From contig URGV01000037.1 of the NCBI GenBank assembly GCA_900547455.1, positions 1-20,047 of the forward strand: 20,047 nt of DNA, in the 5' to 3' direction. Each line of letters starts with the position of its first letter. The first letter of the stretch is position 1. The translations under genes and the position numbers were made by a program. The stretch comes from an uncultured Oscillospiraceae bacterium. Its GTDB lineage: Bacteria > Bacillota > Clostridia > Oscillospirales > Ruminococcaceae. Shown one piece after another: positions 1-5,809 of the stretch. A model generated the notes under the pieces. That model made no database searches and was not told the origin of the DNA. It saw only the letters and a list, made by a program, of their open reading frames with translations.

Positions 1-42
1 CGCGGCCAGCAGGGCGATGAGGATAGCCAGTATTTTCTTCAT
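1..42 (-). CDS. N-terminus of exported protein (partial)
   Basis: Only the first 14 codons are inside the window, reading MKKILAILIALLAA on the minus strand. A lysine pair followed by an uninterrupted hydrophobic run is a typical start of a signal peptide or lipoprotein leader. A GGAGGA ribosome site lies about six bases before the ATG. The rest of the gene is outside the window, so no function can be given. Confidence 0.6.
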   Translation of the reverse strand, partial: MKKILAILIALLAA

Positions 43-60
43 GTCCATTCCTCCCACATA

Positions 61-140
61 TTTTTGTATATACAAAAAAGGGGAATTTATAAATTCCCTT
101 ATCTTACCTTTATTGTAAAGCCACCTTGCCCAAAAAGCAA
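61..140 (-). promoter_or_regulatory. Promoter and leader of the exported-protein gene, with two palindromes
   Basis: On the minus strand TTGCTT (135-140) and TACAAT (112-117) are 17 bp apart and could drive the gene starting at 42. The leader would contain a perfect palindrome at 81-98 (arms GGGAATTT) followed by a T run, which resembles a weak terminator, and a second AT palindrome at 61-78 (arms TTTTTGTAT). These may act as an attenuator, or the first may be a back-up terminator for secG. Inferred from pattern only. Confidence 0.35.
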
Positions 141-159
141 GCCCCAAAAGAATTTTTTC

Positions 160-192
160 AAAAGAAAAAGCGCCCGCTTTCGGACGCTTTTG
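160..192 (-). terminator. Intrinsic terminator after secG
   Basis: Stem 166-176 with 181-191 (AAAAGCG and CCG pairing with CGG and CGCTTTT around a CTTT loop). On the minus strand it is followed by TTTTTCTTTT. It sits ten bases beyond the secG stop. Confidence 0.75.
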
Positions 193-201
193 GGGCTCGG
201 G

Positions 202-447
202 TTAGACCGAGAACTTGTCGATGATGGAAATGATGATCGTCAGAACGAACAGCGCCGCGGTCAGCACCTTGGTGCCTTTGGACAGCATGGCGTCTCTGGT
301 TCTGCCGTAGTTGCGGCCAATTGCTTCGGACTGGCCGCCGGTCAGCGCGGACATGCCGCGTTTGCTCTCCTGCATGGAGACCAGAGCGATGACGGCGATG
401 GAAGCCAGAATCAGAACGATCGCACAGATGATATTCAGTACGCCCAT
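202..447 (-). CDS. secG: Preprotein translocase subunit SecG
   Basis: An 81-residue small membrane protein with two hydrophobic segments (about residues 4-24 and 61-77). They are separated by a polar loop of the type MSALTGGQSEAIGRNYGRTRDAMLSKGTK, given here as landmarks only: the GG, the GR and the DAMLSK stretch are typical of SecG. The family forms the accessory part of the SecYEG channel in the cytoplasmic membrane. The length fits the usual 70-80 residues of Gram-positive SecG. The ATG has an AGGAGG site six bases upstream. It appears to be monocistronic, with its own promoter and terminator. Confidence 0.9.
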   Translation of the reverse strand: MGVLNIICAIVLILASIAVIALVSMQESKRGMSALTGGQSEAIGRNYGRTRDAMLSKGTKVLTAALFVLTIIISIIDKFSV

Positions 448-478
448 TGTTAACCTCCTAATTGATTTGCAAAATCAG

Positions 479-544
479 GCGGAGGACAGCCTCCGCATCG
501 TAACCTAACCCATTTATCATAGCATACCGGGGCCTGTTTTGCAA
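479..544 (-). promoter_or_regulatory. secG promoter and 5' leader hairpin
   Basis: On the minus strand TTGCAA (539-544) and TATGAT (516-521) are separated by exactly 17 bp. The transcribed leader contains a perfect GC-rich hairpin at 479-496 (arms GCGGAGG, loop of 4) ahead of the ribosome site. The hairpin is not followed by a T run, so it is more likely a stabilising or regulatory structure than a terminator. Confidence 0.6.
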
Positions 545-1030
545 GGGCCGGCGCGCCTTTTTCGCGCAGAAAATTTTGCGGAGTGGAAAAATTTTCCGCC
601 GCATAAATCCTTCCCGCCCGGCGCAAACTAGAACTGTTTCACCCATTCCTTGTCTGAAAGTCATTTTACAGACGGCGTTTGTGGGGTCTGTGTCCGGATG
701 GTCACAGCAGATCCAGTGTCCAAATGGACACAGGCAGATCCAGTGTCCAAATGGACACTGGATCGGAAAGGGCGAAACGCACAAATCCGGTTATCGTTTT
801 TCTTTGCCTGTTTTTAAGAAAGGGATACCGGTGAAAAAGAATCCGGTATCCTTCGACCATCCGGACAGTCCCACCTTTTTGGAACTGACCGTGCAGCCGT
901 GCAGCGCGGGGTTGGAACACTGACCCAAAGCACACCGGCAGGAAGAGGAGAACGGATTCTTTTTTTACATATTTACAGCGCGATAATGGGGATCAGCATG
1001 CAGGTTCCTCCGTTTCTGTTGGGATATGGT
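545..1030. other. Gene-free stretch between secG and the metal ATPase
   Basis: No open frame here has a ribosome site or family resemblance. The stretch holds short AT/GC hairpins near 560-602 and the nested repeat element at 681-873. I see no clear terminator for the ATPase gene that ends at 1031. Confidence 0.5.
681..873. repeat. Nested inverted-repeat element with tandem 27-bp repeat
   Basis: An outer inverted repeat joins TGTCCGGATGGTC (691-703) to its exact reverse complement at 855-867, and flanking GTGGG (681-685) can pair with CCCAC at 869-873. Inside it, a 25-bp sequence occurs at 707-731 and again at 734-758 (period 27). A diverged third copy overlaps the outer left arm. The second copy is part of a perfect palindrome at 737-764 with 13-bp arms GATCCAGTGTCCA. 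A further hairpin, GGATACCGG with CCGGTATCC, lies at 823-851. A T run follows the right end on plus. It could be a structured RNA or a small non-coding mobile element; the sequence alone does not decide. Confidence 0.6.
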
Positions 1031-2920
1031 TTATGATTTTGCGGCCTTCCACTTGAGCAGCAGGGCCGAGTTGACAATGACCAGCACCGAGCCGGCGTTG
1101 TGCACCAGCGCCCCGACCACCGGATTGAGCGCGCCGGTGATGGCAAGGATGATGGCGATGAAGTTGAGCGCCATCGAGAAGGTCAGGTTGCACTTGATGG
1201 TCAGCATCATCCGCCGGGAAAGGCGCACCAGGTGCGGCAGCTCCCGGATATCGTCGTTGATCAGGGCGATGTCGGCGGCGTCCACCGCGATGTCGCTGCC
1301 GATGCCGCCCATCGCGATGCCGACCTGCGCTTTTTTGAGGGCGGGCGCGTCGTTGATGCCGTCGCCGATCATGCAGACCGGGCAGCTTTGCCGCTGGCTG
1401 TGGTCGATCCAGTTGAGCTTGTCCTCCGGCAGGCAGCCGGCGTGCACCTGATCGATCTGCAGGACCTTTGCCACCTGGCGGGCGGCATTTTCGTGGTCGC
1501 CGGTCAGCAGGACAGGTGTGACGCCCGTTTGTTTGAGCGAGCGGATGGTCTCGGCGGCGCTCTCACGCAGCTGGTCGGACAGGGCGAGCAGCCCGGCAAA
1601 ACGGCCGTCAACCGCGGTGAAGATGAGGGTGCAGCCCTCGCCGCGCAGCTGCTCAGCCCGCCCGAGGGCCTGCGGCGGGATGGTGGCGCCGTTTTCTTCC
1701 AGCAGCTCCCGATTGCCCGCCAGCACCGAAAGCCCCTCTGTCAGCGCCTGCACGCCGCGCCCGGGAATCATCCGGAACTGCTGCGGGTCGGGGATGGGCT
1801 GATCTGCCGCGAGCGCGGCACGCCGCTCGCGGCAGCAGCGGACAACCGCCTTGCCCAGAGGGTGCTCGGAGCGCAGCTCCGCCGAAGCGGTGAGGAGGTA
1901 GAGCTGTTCATCGGAGAGGCCCTCCTGAAAGCTCTGCACCGCACAGACCTGCGGAGCGCCGTAGGTCAGGGTTCCGGTTTTGTCAAAGCCGACGCACTTG
2001 ACCCCGGCCAGACGTTCCAGCGCGTCACCCTCCCGCACCAGAAAGCCGTGTTTGGTCGCGTTGCCGATGGCCGCCATGATGGCGGTGGGGGTGGCCAGCA
2101 CCAGAGCGCAGGGGCAAAAGACGACCAGGATGGTGACCGCGCGGATGATTTGCCCGCTGATCAGCCAGGTCAGTGCGGCGGCGGTCAGGGCGATGACGAC
2201 AATCCAGGTGGCCCAGCGGTCGGCGATGCCGACGATTTTGGCCTTGCCGGCGTCCGCTGACTGCACCAGCCGGATCATGCGCTGAATCGAACTGTCCTCG
2301 CCGACGCGGGTGGCCTTCATGTCAAACGACCCGAACTGGTTGACCGTTCCGCTGGAAACCGCGTCGCCCACGCCCTTATCGACCGGCAGCGACTCCCCGG
2401 TCATGACTGCCTGGTTGATCGAGGTCTGTCCGGAGAGGATGACGCCGTCCACCGGGACGGTCTCGCCCGGCAGCACCCGCAGGATGTCCCCGGCCTGTAC
2501 CTGCTCGGCGGGGAGGATTTGTTCCTGTCCGGCCTGAATCCGGCGGGCGGTGTGCGGGGTCAGATGGACCAGCTTTTCGATGCCGGCGCGCGCCCTGGCG
2601 ACGGTGAGGTCCTCCAGCAGACCGCCCAGCTGCATGATGAAGGCCACTTCGCCCGCGGCGAAGTCCTCCCCAATCAGCACCGAGGCGATGAGCGCGATGG
2701 AAACCAGCACGTCCGCCTTGATGTCAAAGGCGGTGACCAGCCCGATGACGGCCTCCAGGATGATGGGGACGCCGCACAGGATGATGGCGACCCAGGCCAT
2801 ATCGAAGGGGAAGGGGTTCAGGTGGAAGATGCTCAGCAGCAGGGCAAGGCCGGAAAGAATCAGAAAAACGATGTCCCGTTTGGTGCCGCCCCACTCGAGC
2901 AGCTGTTCCAGCTTTTGCAT
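1031..2920 (-). CDS. Heavy-metal translocating P1B-type ATPase
   Basis: A 629-residue integral membrane pump that exports a transition metal using ATP. It has the full catalytic set: actuator loop TGES (174-177), transmembrane CPC (269-271), phosphorylation site DKTGTLT (D313), the P1B-specific HP dipeptide (353-354) and hinge GDGIND (519-524). There is no N-terminal metal-binding (HMA) domain; the protein starts directly before the first membrane helices. The last helices carry N578, N586 and an HNAGS sequence (607-611) instead of the MxxSS and YN residues of Cu(I) pumps or the DxG of typical Zn/Cd pumps. The metal therefore cannot be assigned from the ligands. The gene follows a CsoR-type repressor gene and has its own operator-bearing promoter, so it is almost certainly metal induced. 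An ATG at 2920 has GAGGAGG upstream. Confidence 0.92.
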   Translation of the reverse strand: MQKLEQLLEWGGTKRDIVFLILSGLALLLSIFHLNPFPFDMAWVAIILCGVPIILEAVIGLVTAFDIKADVLVSIALIASVLIGEDFAAGEVAFIMQLGGLLEDLTVARARAGIEKLVHLTPHTARRIQAGQEQILPAEQVQAGDILRVLPGETVPVDGVILSGQTSINQAVMTGESLPVDKGVGDAVSSGTVNQFGSFDMKATRVGEDSSIQRMIRLVQSADAGKAKIVGIADRWATWIVVIALTAAALTWLISGQIIRAVTILVVFCPCALVLATPTAIMAAIGNATKHGFLVREGDALERLAGVKCVGFDKTGTLTYGAPQVCAVQSFQEGLSDEQLYLLTASAELRSEHPLGKAVVRCCRERRAALAADQPIPDPQQFRMIPGRGVQALTEGLSVLAGNRELLEENGATIPPQALGRAEQLRGEGCTLIFTAVDGRFAGLLALSDQLRESAAETIRSLKQTGVTPVLLTGDHENAARQVAKVLQIDQVHAGCLPEDKLNWIDHSQRQSCPVCMIGDGINDAPALKKAQVGIAMGGIGSDIAVDAADIALINDDIRELPHLVRLSRRMMLTIKCNLTFSMALNFIAIILAITGALNPVVGALVHNAGSVLVIVNSALLLKWKAAKS

Positions 2921-2939
2921 GGCAGATGCCTCCTCGATA

Positions 2940-3002
2940 ATACCGGTAGGGGTATTGGTATATTCTGCTATCAGTATACCGGTGGGGGTATCGGTTTGTC
3001 AA
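2940..3002 (-). promoter_or_regulatory. Metal-ATPase promoter with two CsoR-type operator copies
   Basis: On the minus strand TTGACA (2997-3002) and TATACT (2973-2978) are 18 bp apart. A 20-bp sequence, ATACCGGTGGGGGTATCGGT as read on plus (2976-2995), fills the spacer. A second copy differing at two positions lies at 2940-2959, just downstream of the expected start site, exactly 36 bp away. The runs of G/C flanked by TA-rich ends resemble known CsoR operators. Binding by the neighbouring repressor is inferred. Confidence 0.8.
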
Positions 3003-3004
3003 GG

Positions 3005-3041
3005 GGAAAAAGAAAAAACAGCTGCATTTGTGCAGCTGTTT
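3005..3041 (-). terminator. Intrinsic terminator after the CsoR-family gene
   Basis: Perfect 11-bp stem (AAACAGCTGCA, 3016-3026, with 3031-3041) and a 4-base loop, followed on the minus strand by TTTTTTCTTTTT. It ends just before the -35 box of the ATPase promoter, so the two genes form separate transcription units. Confidence 0.85.
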
Positions 3042-3053
3042 GGGGGATTTTTG

Positions 3054-3329
3054 TTAGATCATGTTTGCAAATCGCTCGACGGCCTTGGTGAAGTTGGCGA
3101 TGGTCTGCTCGGCGTCGCCGTGCTCGATGCCGTCGCGGACACAGTGGTTGATGTGTCCTTCCAGAACGACCTGTCCGACCTTGTGCAGGGCGGACTTGGC
3201 AGCGTTGATCTGGGAGAGGATGTCCTCGCAGGGGATGTCCTCATCGATCATGCGGTCGATGGCCTGCACCTGTCCGATAATTTTTTTCAGGCGGCGGTGT
3301 AAATTTTCCGAATCCATGCACTGTCTCAT
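3054..3329 (-). CDS. CsoR/RcnR-family metal-sensing repressor
   Basis: A 91-residue all-helical DNA-binding protein of the DUF156 family (CsoR, RcnR, FrmR, CstR). Cys34, His59 and Cys63 have the spacing (25 and 4) of the C-H-C ligand set of Cu(I)-sensing CsoR. The helix-1 signature HRRLKKIIGQVQAI is present. In this family the apo-protein occupies the operator and metal binding releases it. The gene is immediately upstream of a P1B ATPase whose promoter contains two operator-like copies, so it most likely represses that pump. The start has AAGGAGG seven bases upstream. Copper is the likeliest ligand from the residues, but the pump's own ligands do not look copper-specific. Confidence 0.9.
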   Translation of the reverse strand: MRQCMDSENLHRRLKKIIGQVQAIDRMIDEDIPCEDILSQINAAKSALHKVGQVVLEGHINHCVRDGIEHGDAEQTIANFTKAVERFANMI

Positions 3330-3362
3330 AGCAGGGCCTCCTTATTCAAAATGCTTTTTCTT

Positions 3363-3391
3363 ATTATCGGCTAAATCCATTTTTTTGTCAA
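3363..3391 (-). promoter_or_regulatory. Promoter of the CsoR-family gene
   Basis: TTGACA (3386-3391) and GATAAT (3363-3368) on the minus strand, 17 bp apart and about 35 bases upstream of the ATG. I see no copy of the 20-bp operator here, which suggests the repressor is not strongly autoregulated. Confidence 0.65.
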
Positions 3392-3423
3392 TACACGACA
3401 AATGAAGTAAAATCAATAACCGC

Positions 3424-3452
3424 TTGACTTCCCGCGGAAAATATTGTATCAT
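3424..3452 (+). promoter_or_regulatory. tRNA-Leu promoter
   Basis: TTGACT (3424-3429) and TATCAT (3447-3452) with a 17-bp spacer, 26 bases ahead of the tRNA. The only gene it can serve on the plus strand is the tRNA. Confidence 0.65.
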
Positions 3453-3478
3453 AGGAAGGTAAATTTTAGAATCAGCAC

Positions 3479-3565
3479 GCCGCTGTGGTGGAATAGGCAG
3501 ACACAAGGGACTTAAAATCCCTCGGAGTAAAATCCGTACCGGTTCAAGTCCGGTCAGCGGCACCA
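3479..3565 (+). tRNA. tRNA-Leu, anticodon UAA
   Basis: Complete 87-base tRNA with encoded CCA. The acceptor GCCGCTG (3479-3485) pairs with CAGCGGC (3555-3561), followed by ACCA. The anticodon arm is AGGGA-CTTAAAA-TCCCT with anticodon TAA at 3513-3515. A long class II variable arm (CGGA...TCCG) and a T-arm with GGTTCAAGTCC are present. The long variable arm and anticodon agree on leucine (UUA codon). Confidence 0.97.
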
Positions 3566-3570
3566 AAAAA

Positions 3571-3602
3571 GACCGGAGCCTTAAGGGCTCCGGTCTTTTT
3601 TG
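3571..3602 (+). terminator. tRNA-Leu terminator
   Basis: Ten-bp stem GACCGGAGCC (3571-3580) with 3586-3595 and a 5-base loop, followed by TTTTTT. A run of A precedes it, so it could also work on the minus strand. Confidence 0.9.
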
Positions 3603-3787
3603 GTATTGGTTGAGGACGGACTTGAACCATTCAAGCTCCGGACAGCGGCAGCCGCAAAAAGCCTCAGCTTTTTGCGGCTATTGGTTTGGAACGGACTTGA
3701 ACCTTTCAAGCTCCGGACAGCGGCAGCTGCAAAAGCCTAGGCTTTTGCAGCTATTGGTTTGGACCGGACTTGAACCTTTCAAGCTCC
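3602..3787 (+). repeat. Partial duplicates of the tRNA-Leu 3' end with hairpins
   Basis: The T-arm/acceptor end of the tRNA recurs as TTCAAGcTCCGGaCAGCGGCA at 3630-3650 and 3705-3725, and a truncated form at 3775-3787 (spacing about 75 and 73). Each full copy is followed by a strong hairpin (3650-3679, arms AGCCGCAAAAAGC; 3725-3752, arms AGCTGCAAAAGCC) and then by ATTGGTTTGGA and CGGACTTGAAC. After the tRNA itself comes the same order: terminator hairpin, then TATTGGTT and CGGACTTGAAC. So the unit tRNA 3' end + hairpin + linker is present about three times. This is what repeated insertion or recombination at a tRNA 3' end could leave; no integrase is in the window. Confidence 0.7.
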
Positions 3788-4090
3788 CCAGGCTGAGCCT
3801 GGACGCGATTCGCGCACCGGGATTTTTTGGAAGATTTAAGCCAGGCGGCCCGCGGCGGGGGAAAGCTGTTCGCCTTTATATCTTAGGAGAGCAGGCTGAG
3901 CCTGGACCCAATCCGCGCACCAGGCTGAGCCTGGACCCAATTCGCGCACAGAGCTTTTTGAAGGTTCAAGCCAGGCGGCCCGCGGCGGAGGAAGGATGTT
4001 TGACTTTATATCATAGGAGAGTAGGCTGAGCCTGGATGCAATTCGCGCACAGGGCTTTTTTGAAGGCCCAAGTTAAGCGGCCCGCGCAGA
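3788..4090 (+). repeat. Tandem ~101-bp intergenic repeats
   Basis: The core AGGCTGAGCCTGGA starts at 3790, 3893, 3922 and 4023. Copies at 3790-3892 and 3922-4022 are full units of 101-103 bp with the common landmarks ATTCGCGCAC, a T-rich patch, GCCAGGCGGCCCGCGGCGG and CTTTATATC-TAGGAGAG. The copy at 3893 is only 29 bp long, and the copy at 4023 decays after about 65 bp. The core itself is a small hairpin (AGGCT-G-AGCCT). Open frames running through it have no ribosome site or family resemblance, so I treat it as non-coding. Confidence 0.75.
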
Positions 4091-4100
4091 AAACCACACA

Positions 4101-4143
4101 AAAAAAGAGGCAGCGAACGCACAGCTCGCTGCCTCCTCTTTTT
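4101..4143 (-). terminator. Intrinsic terminator after the HAD phosphatase gene
   Basis: Ten-bp stem GAGGCAGCGA (4107-4116) with 4126-4135, A run on one side and T run on the other. It therefore works for the minus-strand gene ending at 4165 and may also stop plus-strand transcription through the repeats. Confidence 0.85.
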
Positions 4144-4164
4144 TGGCTTTATTTGTGCGGCTGC

Positions 4165-4977
4165 CTATGCCAGCGTGCCGTCCTTTGCCATCTTCACAAT
4201 ATCCCCCACACCGTCCAGCACGATGGTTGGGCGGTAGGCGTAGGTCTTGACGGTATCCTCGGTGGAGACGCCGGAGAGCACCAGCACGGTGGACATGCCG
4301 CTCTCCATGCCGGAGATGACGTCGGTGTCCATCCGGTCGCCCACCATCACCGCGTCGCCGGAGTGGCAGCCCAGGATCCGCAGGCCGGTGCGCATCATCA
4401 GCGGGTTGGGTTTGCCGCAGAAGTAAGCCTGGGTACCGGTGGCCATCTCGATGGGGGCGATCAGCGCGCGGCAGGCCGGCGCGATGCCGTTTTCGATCGG
4501 GCCGGAGACGTCGGAGTTGGCGCCGATCAGCTTGGCGCCCTGCAGCACCAGGTTGGTGGCCTTGGTCAGGGTGTCCAGCGAATAGGTGCGCCCTTCGCCG
4601 ACAACGACATAGTCGGGGTTGACGTCGTTCATGGTGATGCCCGCGTCATACAGAGCGTTGAGCAGGCCGGCCTCGCCGATGGCAAAGACCGAGCAGCCCG
4701 GCGACTGCTCCTTTAAAAAGGCGGCAGTGGCAAGGGCGCTGGTGTAAAAGTGCTCCTCCTGCACGTCCAGTCCCATGCGGGCCAGCTTCTGCTGGAGCTC
4801 CCGCGGGGTGTAGCCGCTGTTGTTGGTGAGGAACAGATATTCCTTGTTTTCATCGTGCAGCCACTGAATAAATTCCGCGACGCCTGGCAGGATGCGGTTG
4901 CCGTGATAGATGACGCCGTCCATGTCGCAGATGAAGCCTTTCTTCTGGTTGAAATCAATTTTATTTCTGTTTTCCAT
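4165..4977 (-). CDS. HAD-IIA family phosphatase (NagD-like)
   Basis: A 270-residue cytosolic phosphohydrolase. Motif I DMDGVIY gives the nucleophile D18 and acid/base D20. Motif II is TNNS (51-54), the lysine of motif III lies in GKPNP, and motif IV is GDRMDTDV. A type IIA cap lies between motifs II and III. This is the NagD / p-nitrophenylphosphatase / phosphoglycolate phosphatase group; the natural substrate cannot be read from sequence. The start lies five bases after the stop of the upstream 69-codon gene with only a weak AAAGAG site, pointing to translational coupling in a two-gene operon. Confidence 0.9.
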   Translation of the reverse strand: MENRNKIDFNQKKGFICDMDGVIYHGNRILPGVAEFIQWLHDENKEYLFLTNNSGYTPRELQQKLARMGLDVQEEHFYTSALATAAFLKEQSPGCSVFAIGEAGLLNALYDAGITMNDVNPDYVVVGEGRTYSLDTLTKATNLVLQGAKLIGANSDVSGPIENGIAPACRALIAPIEMATGTQAYFCGKPNPLMMRTGLRILGCHSGDAVMVGDRMDTDVISGMESGMSTVLVLSGVSTEDTVKTYAYRPTIVLDGVGDIVKMAKDGTLA

Positions 4978-4982
4978 CTCTT

Positions 4983-5192
4983 TTATAAATCCCTTTCTGT
5001 TATTGGTGCAGCGGGGGAGCTTTTGCGCTCGCCGGTTTCCCGAAAGATTAAAATGGCCCTGGCGCTGGGGGTTACCGAGCAGGTGATGAATTGGTACCCC
5101 TGCGCCTCCATCTCGTTGGCGGTCTCCTCGATGCGCTGCGCCATCTTTTTGGTCTTGGGCTGATAGCCGATCACAACGGTTTTGATTGCCAT
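4983..5192 (-). CDS. Small conserved-looking protein of unknown function
   Basis: A 69-residue protein. The first 52 residues look like a compact alpha/beta unit (KKMAQRIEETANEMEAQGYQ helix, then FITCSV and RAILIFRE strands), loosely like DUF4177-type small proteins. The C-terminal tail is polar and probably disordered. It is the first gene of the operon with the HAD phosphatase, separated from it by five bases. The ATG has an AAGGGA-type site. Function is unknown. Confidence 0.7.
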   Translation of the reverse strand: MAIKTVVIGYQPKTKKMAQRIEETANEMEAQGYQFITCSVTPSARAILIFRETGERKSSPAAPITERDL

Positions 5193-5239
5193 AATCTTCT
5201 CTTCCCTTCTTTCTCTCTTCCTTTTTTCTGCTTTATTCT

Positions 5240-5268
5240 ATTATACCATTTTGAGTATAGCAGAGAAA
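5240..5268 (-). promoter_or_regulatory. Promoter of the small protein / HAD operon
   Basis: Minus-strand TATAAT (5240-5245) preceded by TGG, giving an extended -10 element. The matching -35 position holds only a weak TTTCTC. An extended -10 compensates for a poor -35, so the call is reasonable. Confidence 0.55.
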
Positions 5269-5330
5269 GGGGTGGGTTTCCATCAAGAATCTGTTAAATT
5301 TGTTTCGGAAAAGAAAAGAACTTCCCCCGC

Positions 5331-5375
5331 TTGATAGGATACCACGAATGTGGTACAATGGAAGCAAAGGAGGGG
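5331..5375 (+). promoter_or_regulatory. Promoter with embedded palindrome, and ribosome site
   Basis: TTGATA (5331-5336) and TACAAT (5354-5359), spacer 17 bp. The spacer holds a perfect inverted repeat TACCAC-GAAT-GTGGTA (5339-5354) touching the -10 box, the geometry of a repressor operator. AAAGGAGGGG (5366-5375) precedes the ATG at 5381 and decides the start over the longer upstream reading frame. Confidence 0.65.
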
Positions 5376-5380
5376 ATCGC

Positions 5381-5809
5381 ATGTTCAGCAGAACTGCAAA
5401 GAGAAGGATGCTGGCTGTGGTGGCCGTGCTGGCGGCTGTCTTTGTCGTGGCCGTTGTCAAGGCCAGACTGATCGGGCAGAAACCGTTCCGAAGCTGGGAG
5501 AAAGCGGACATCGCCCAGGTGGAGCTGACGCTGACCCCGCCGGACCAGAGCTTTGTGCTCACCGACGCCGAGGTTGGGGAGCTGCTGCCGCTTCTGCAGA
5601 AGGTGGTCCTCTACCAGGGCGACAACAGCTACACCGACTATGCGGGACAGGCGGTGGTTTTTGATGTCACCCTGCGGGACGGCTCGACGACGCAGGTGGT
5701 GGCCTACAACCCCTTTGTCATCATCGACGGTGTGGGTTACCGCACCAAGTACGAGCCGTGTGAGGCGCTCAACGCTTTTGCCAACCGCCTCTTGCGTGAG
5801 CGAAACTGA
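5381..5809 (+). CDS. Membrane-anchored protein of unknown function
   Basis: A 142-residue protein with a basic N-terminus (FSRTAKRRM), one hydrophobic segment at about residues 9-27 and then an extracytoplasmic domain of about 110 residues. That domain contains an LT-D-AEV-ELLPLLQKV segment, a G-AVVFDVTLRDG beta hairpin and NPFVIIDGVGYR before a helix with CEALNAFANRLL. The pattern resembles small extracytoplasmic domains common in uncharacterised clostridial lipoproteins, but I do not recognise a named family. It has its own promoter and no clear terminator. An upstream in-frame extension to about 5300 lacks a ribosome site and would include the promoter, so it is not used. Confidence 0.75.
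   Translation: MFSRTAKRRMLAVVAVLAAVFVVAVVKARLIGQKPFRSWEKADIAQVELTLTPPDQSFVLTDAEVGELLPLLQKVVLYQGDNSYTDYAGQAVVFDVTLRDGSTTQVVAYNPFVIIDGVGYRTKYEPCEALNAFANRLLRERN

Noticed and set aside
707..758. CRISPR-like repeats
   Set aside because: Two exact 25-bp copies are separated by only 2 bp, with no spacers of proper length and no cas genes.
3610..4029. A 139-codon frame through the tRNA-derived and 101-bp repeats
   Set aside because: It consists entirely of translated repeats, has no ribosome site and no recognisable protein family.
4036..4716. A 226-codon plus-strand frame
   Set aside because: It lies mostly opposite the HAD phosphatase gene and is histidine/glycine-rich antisense translation.
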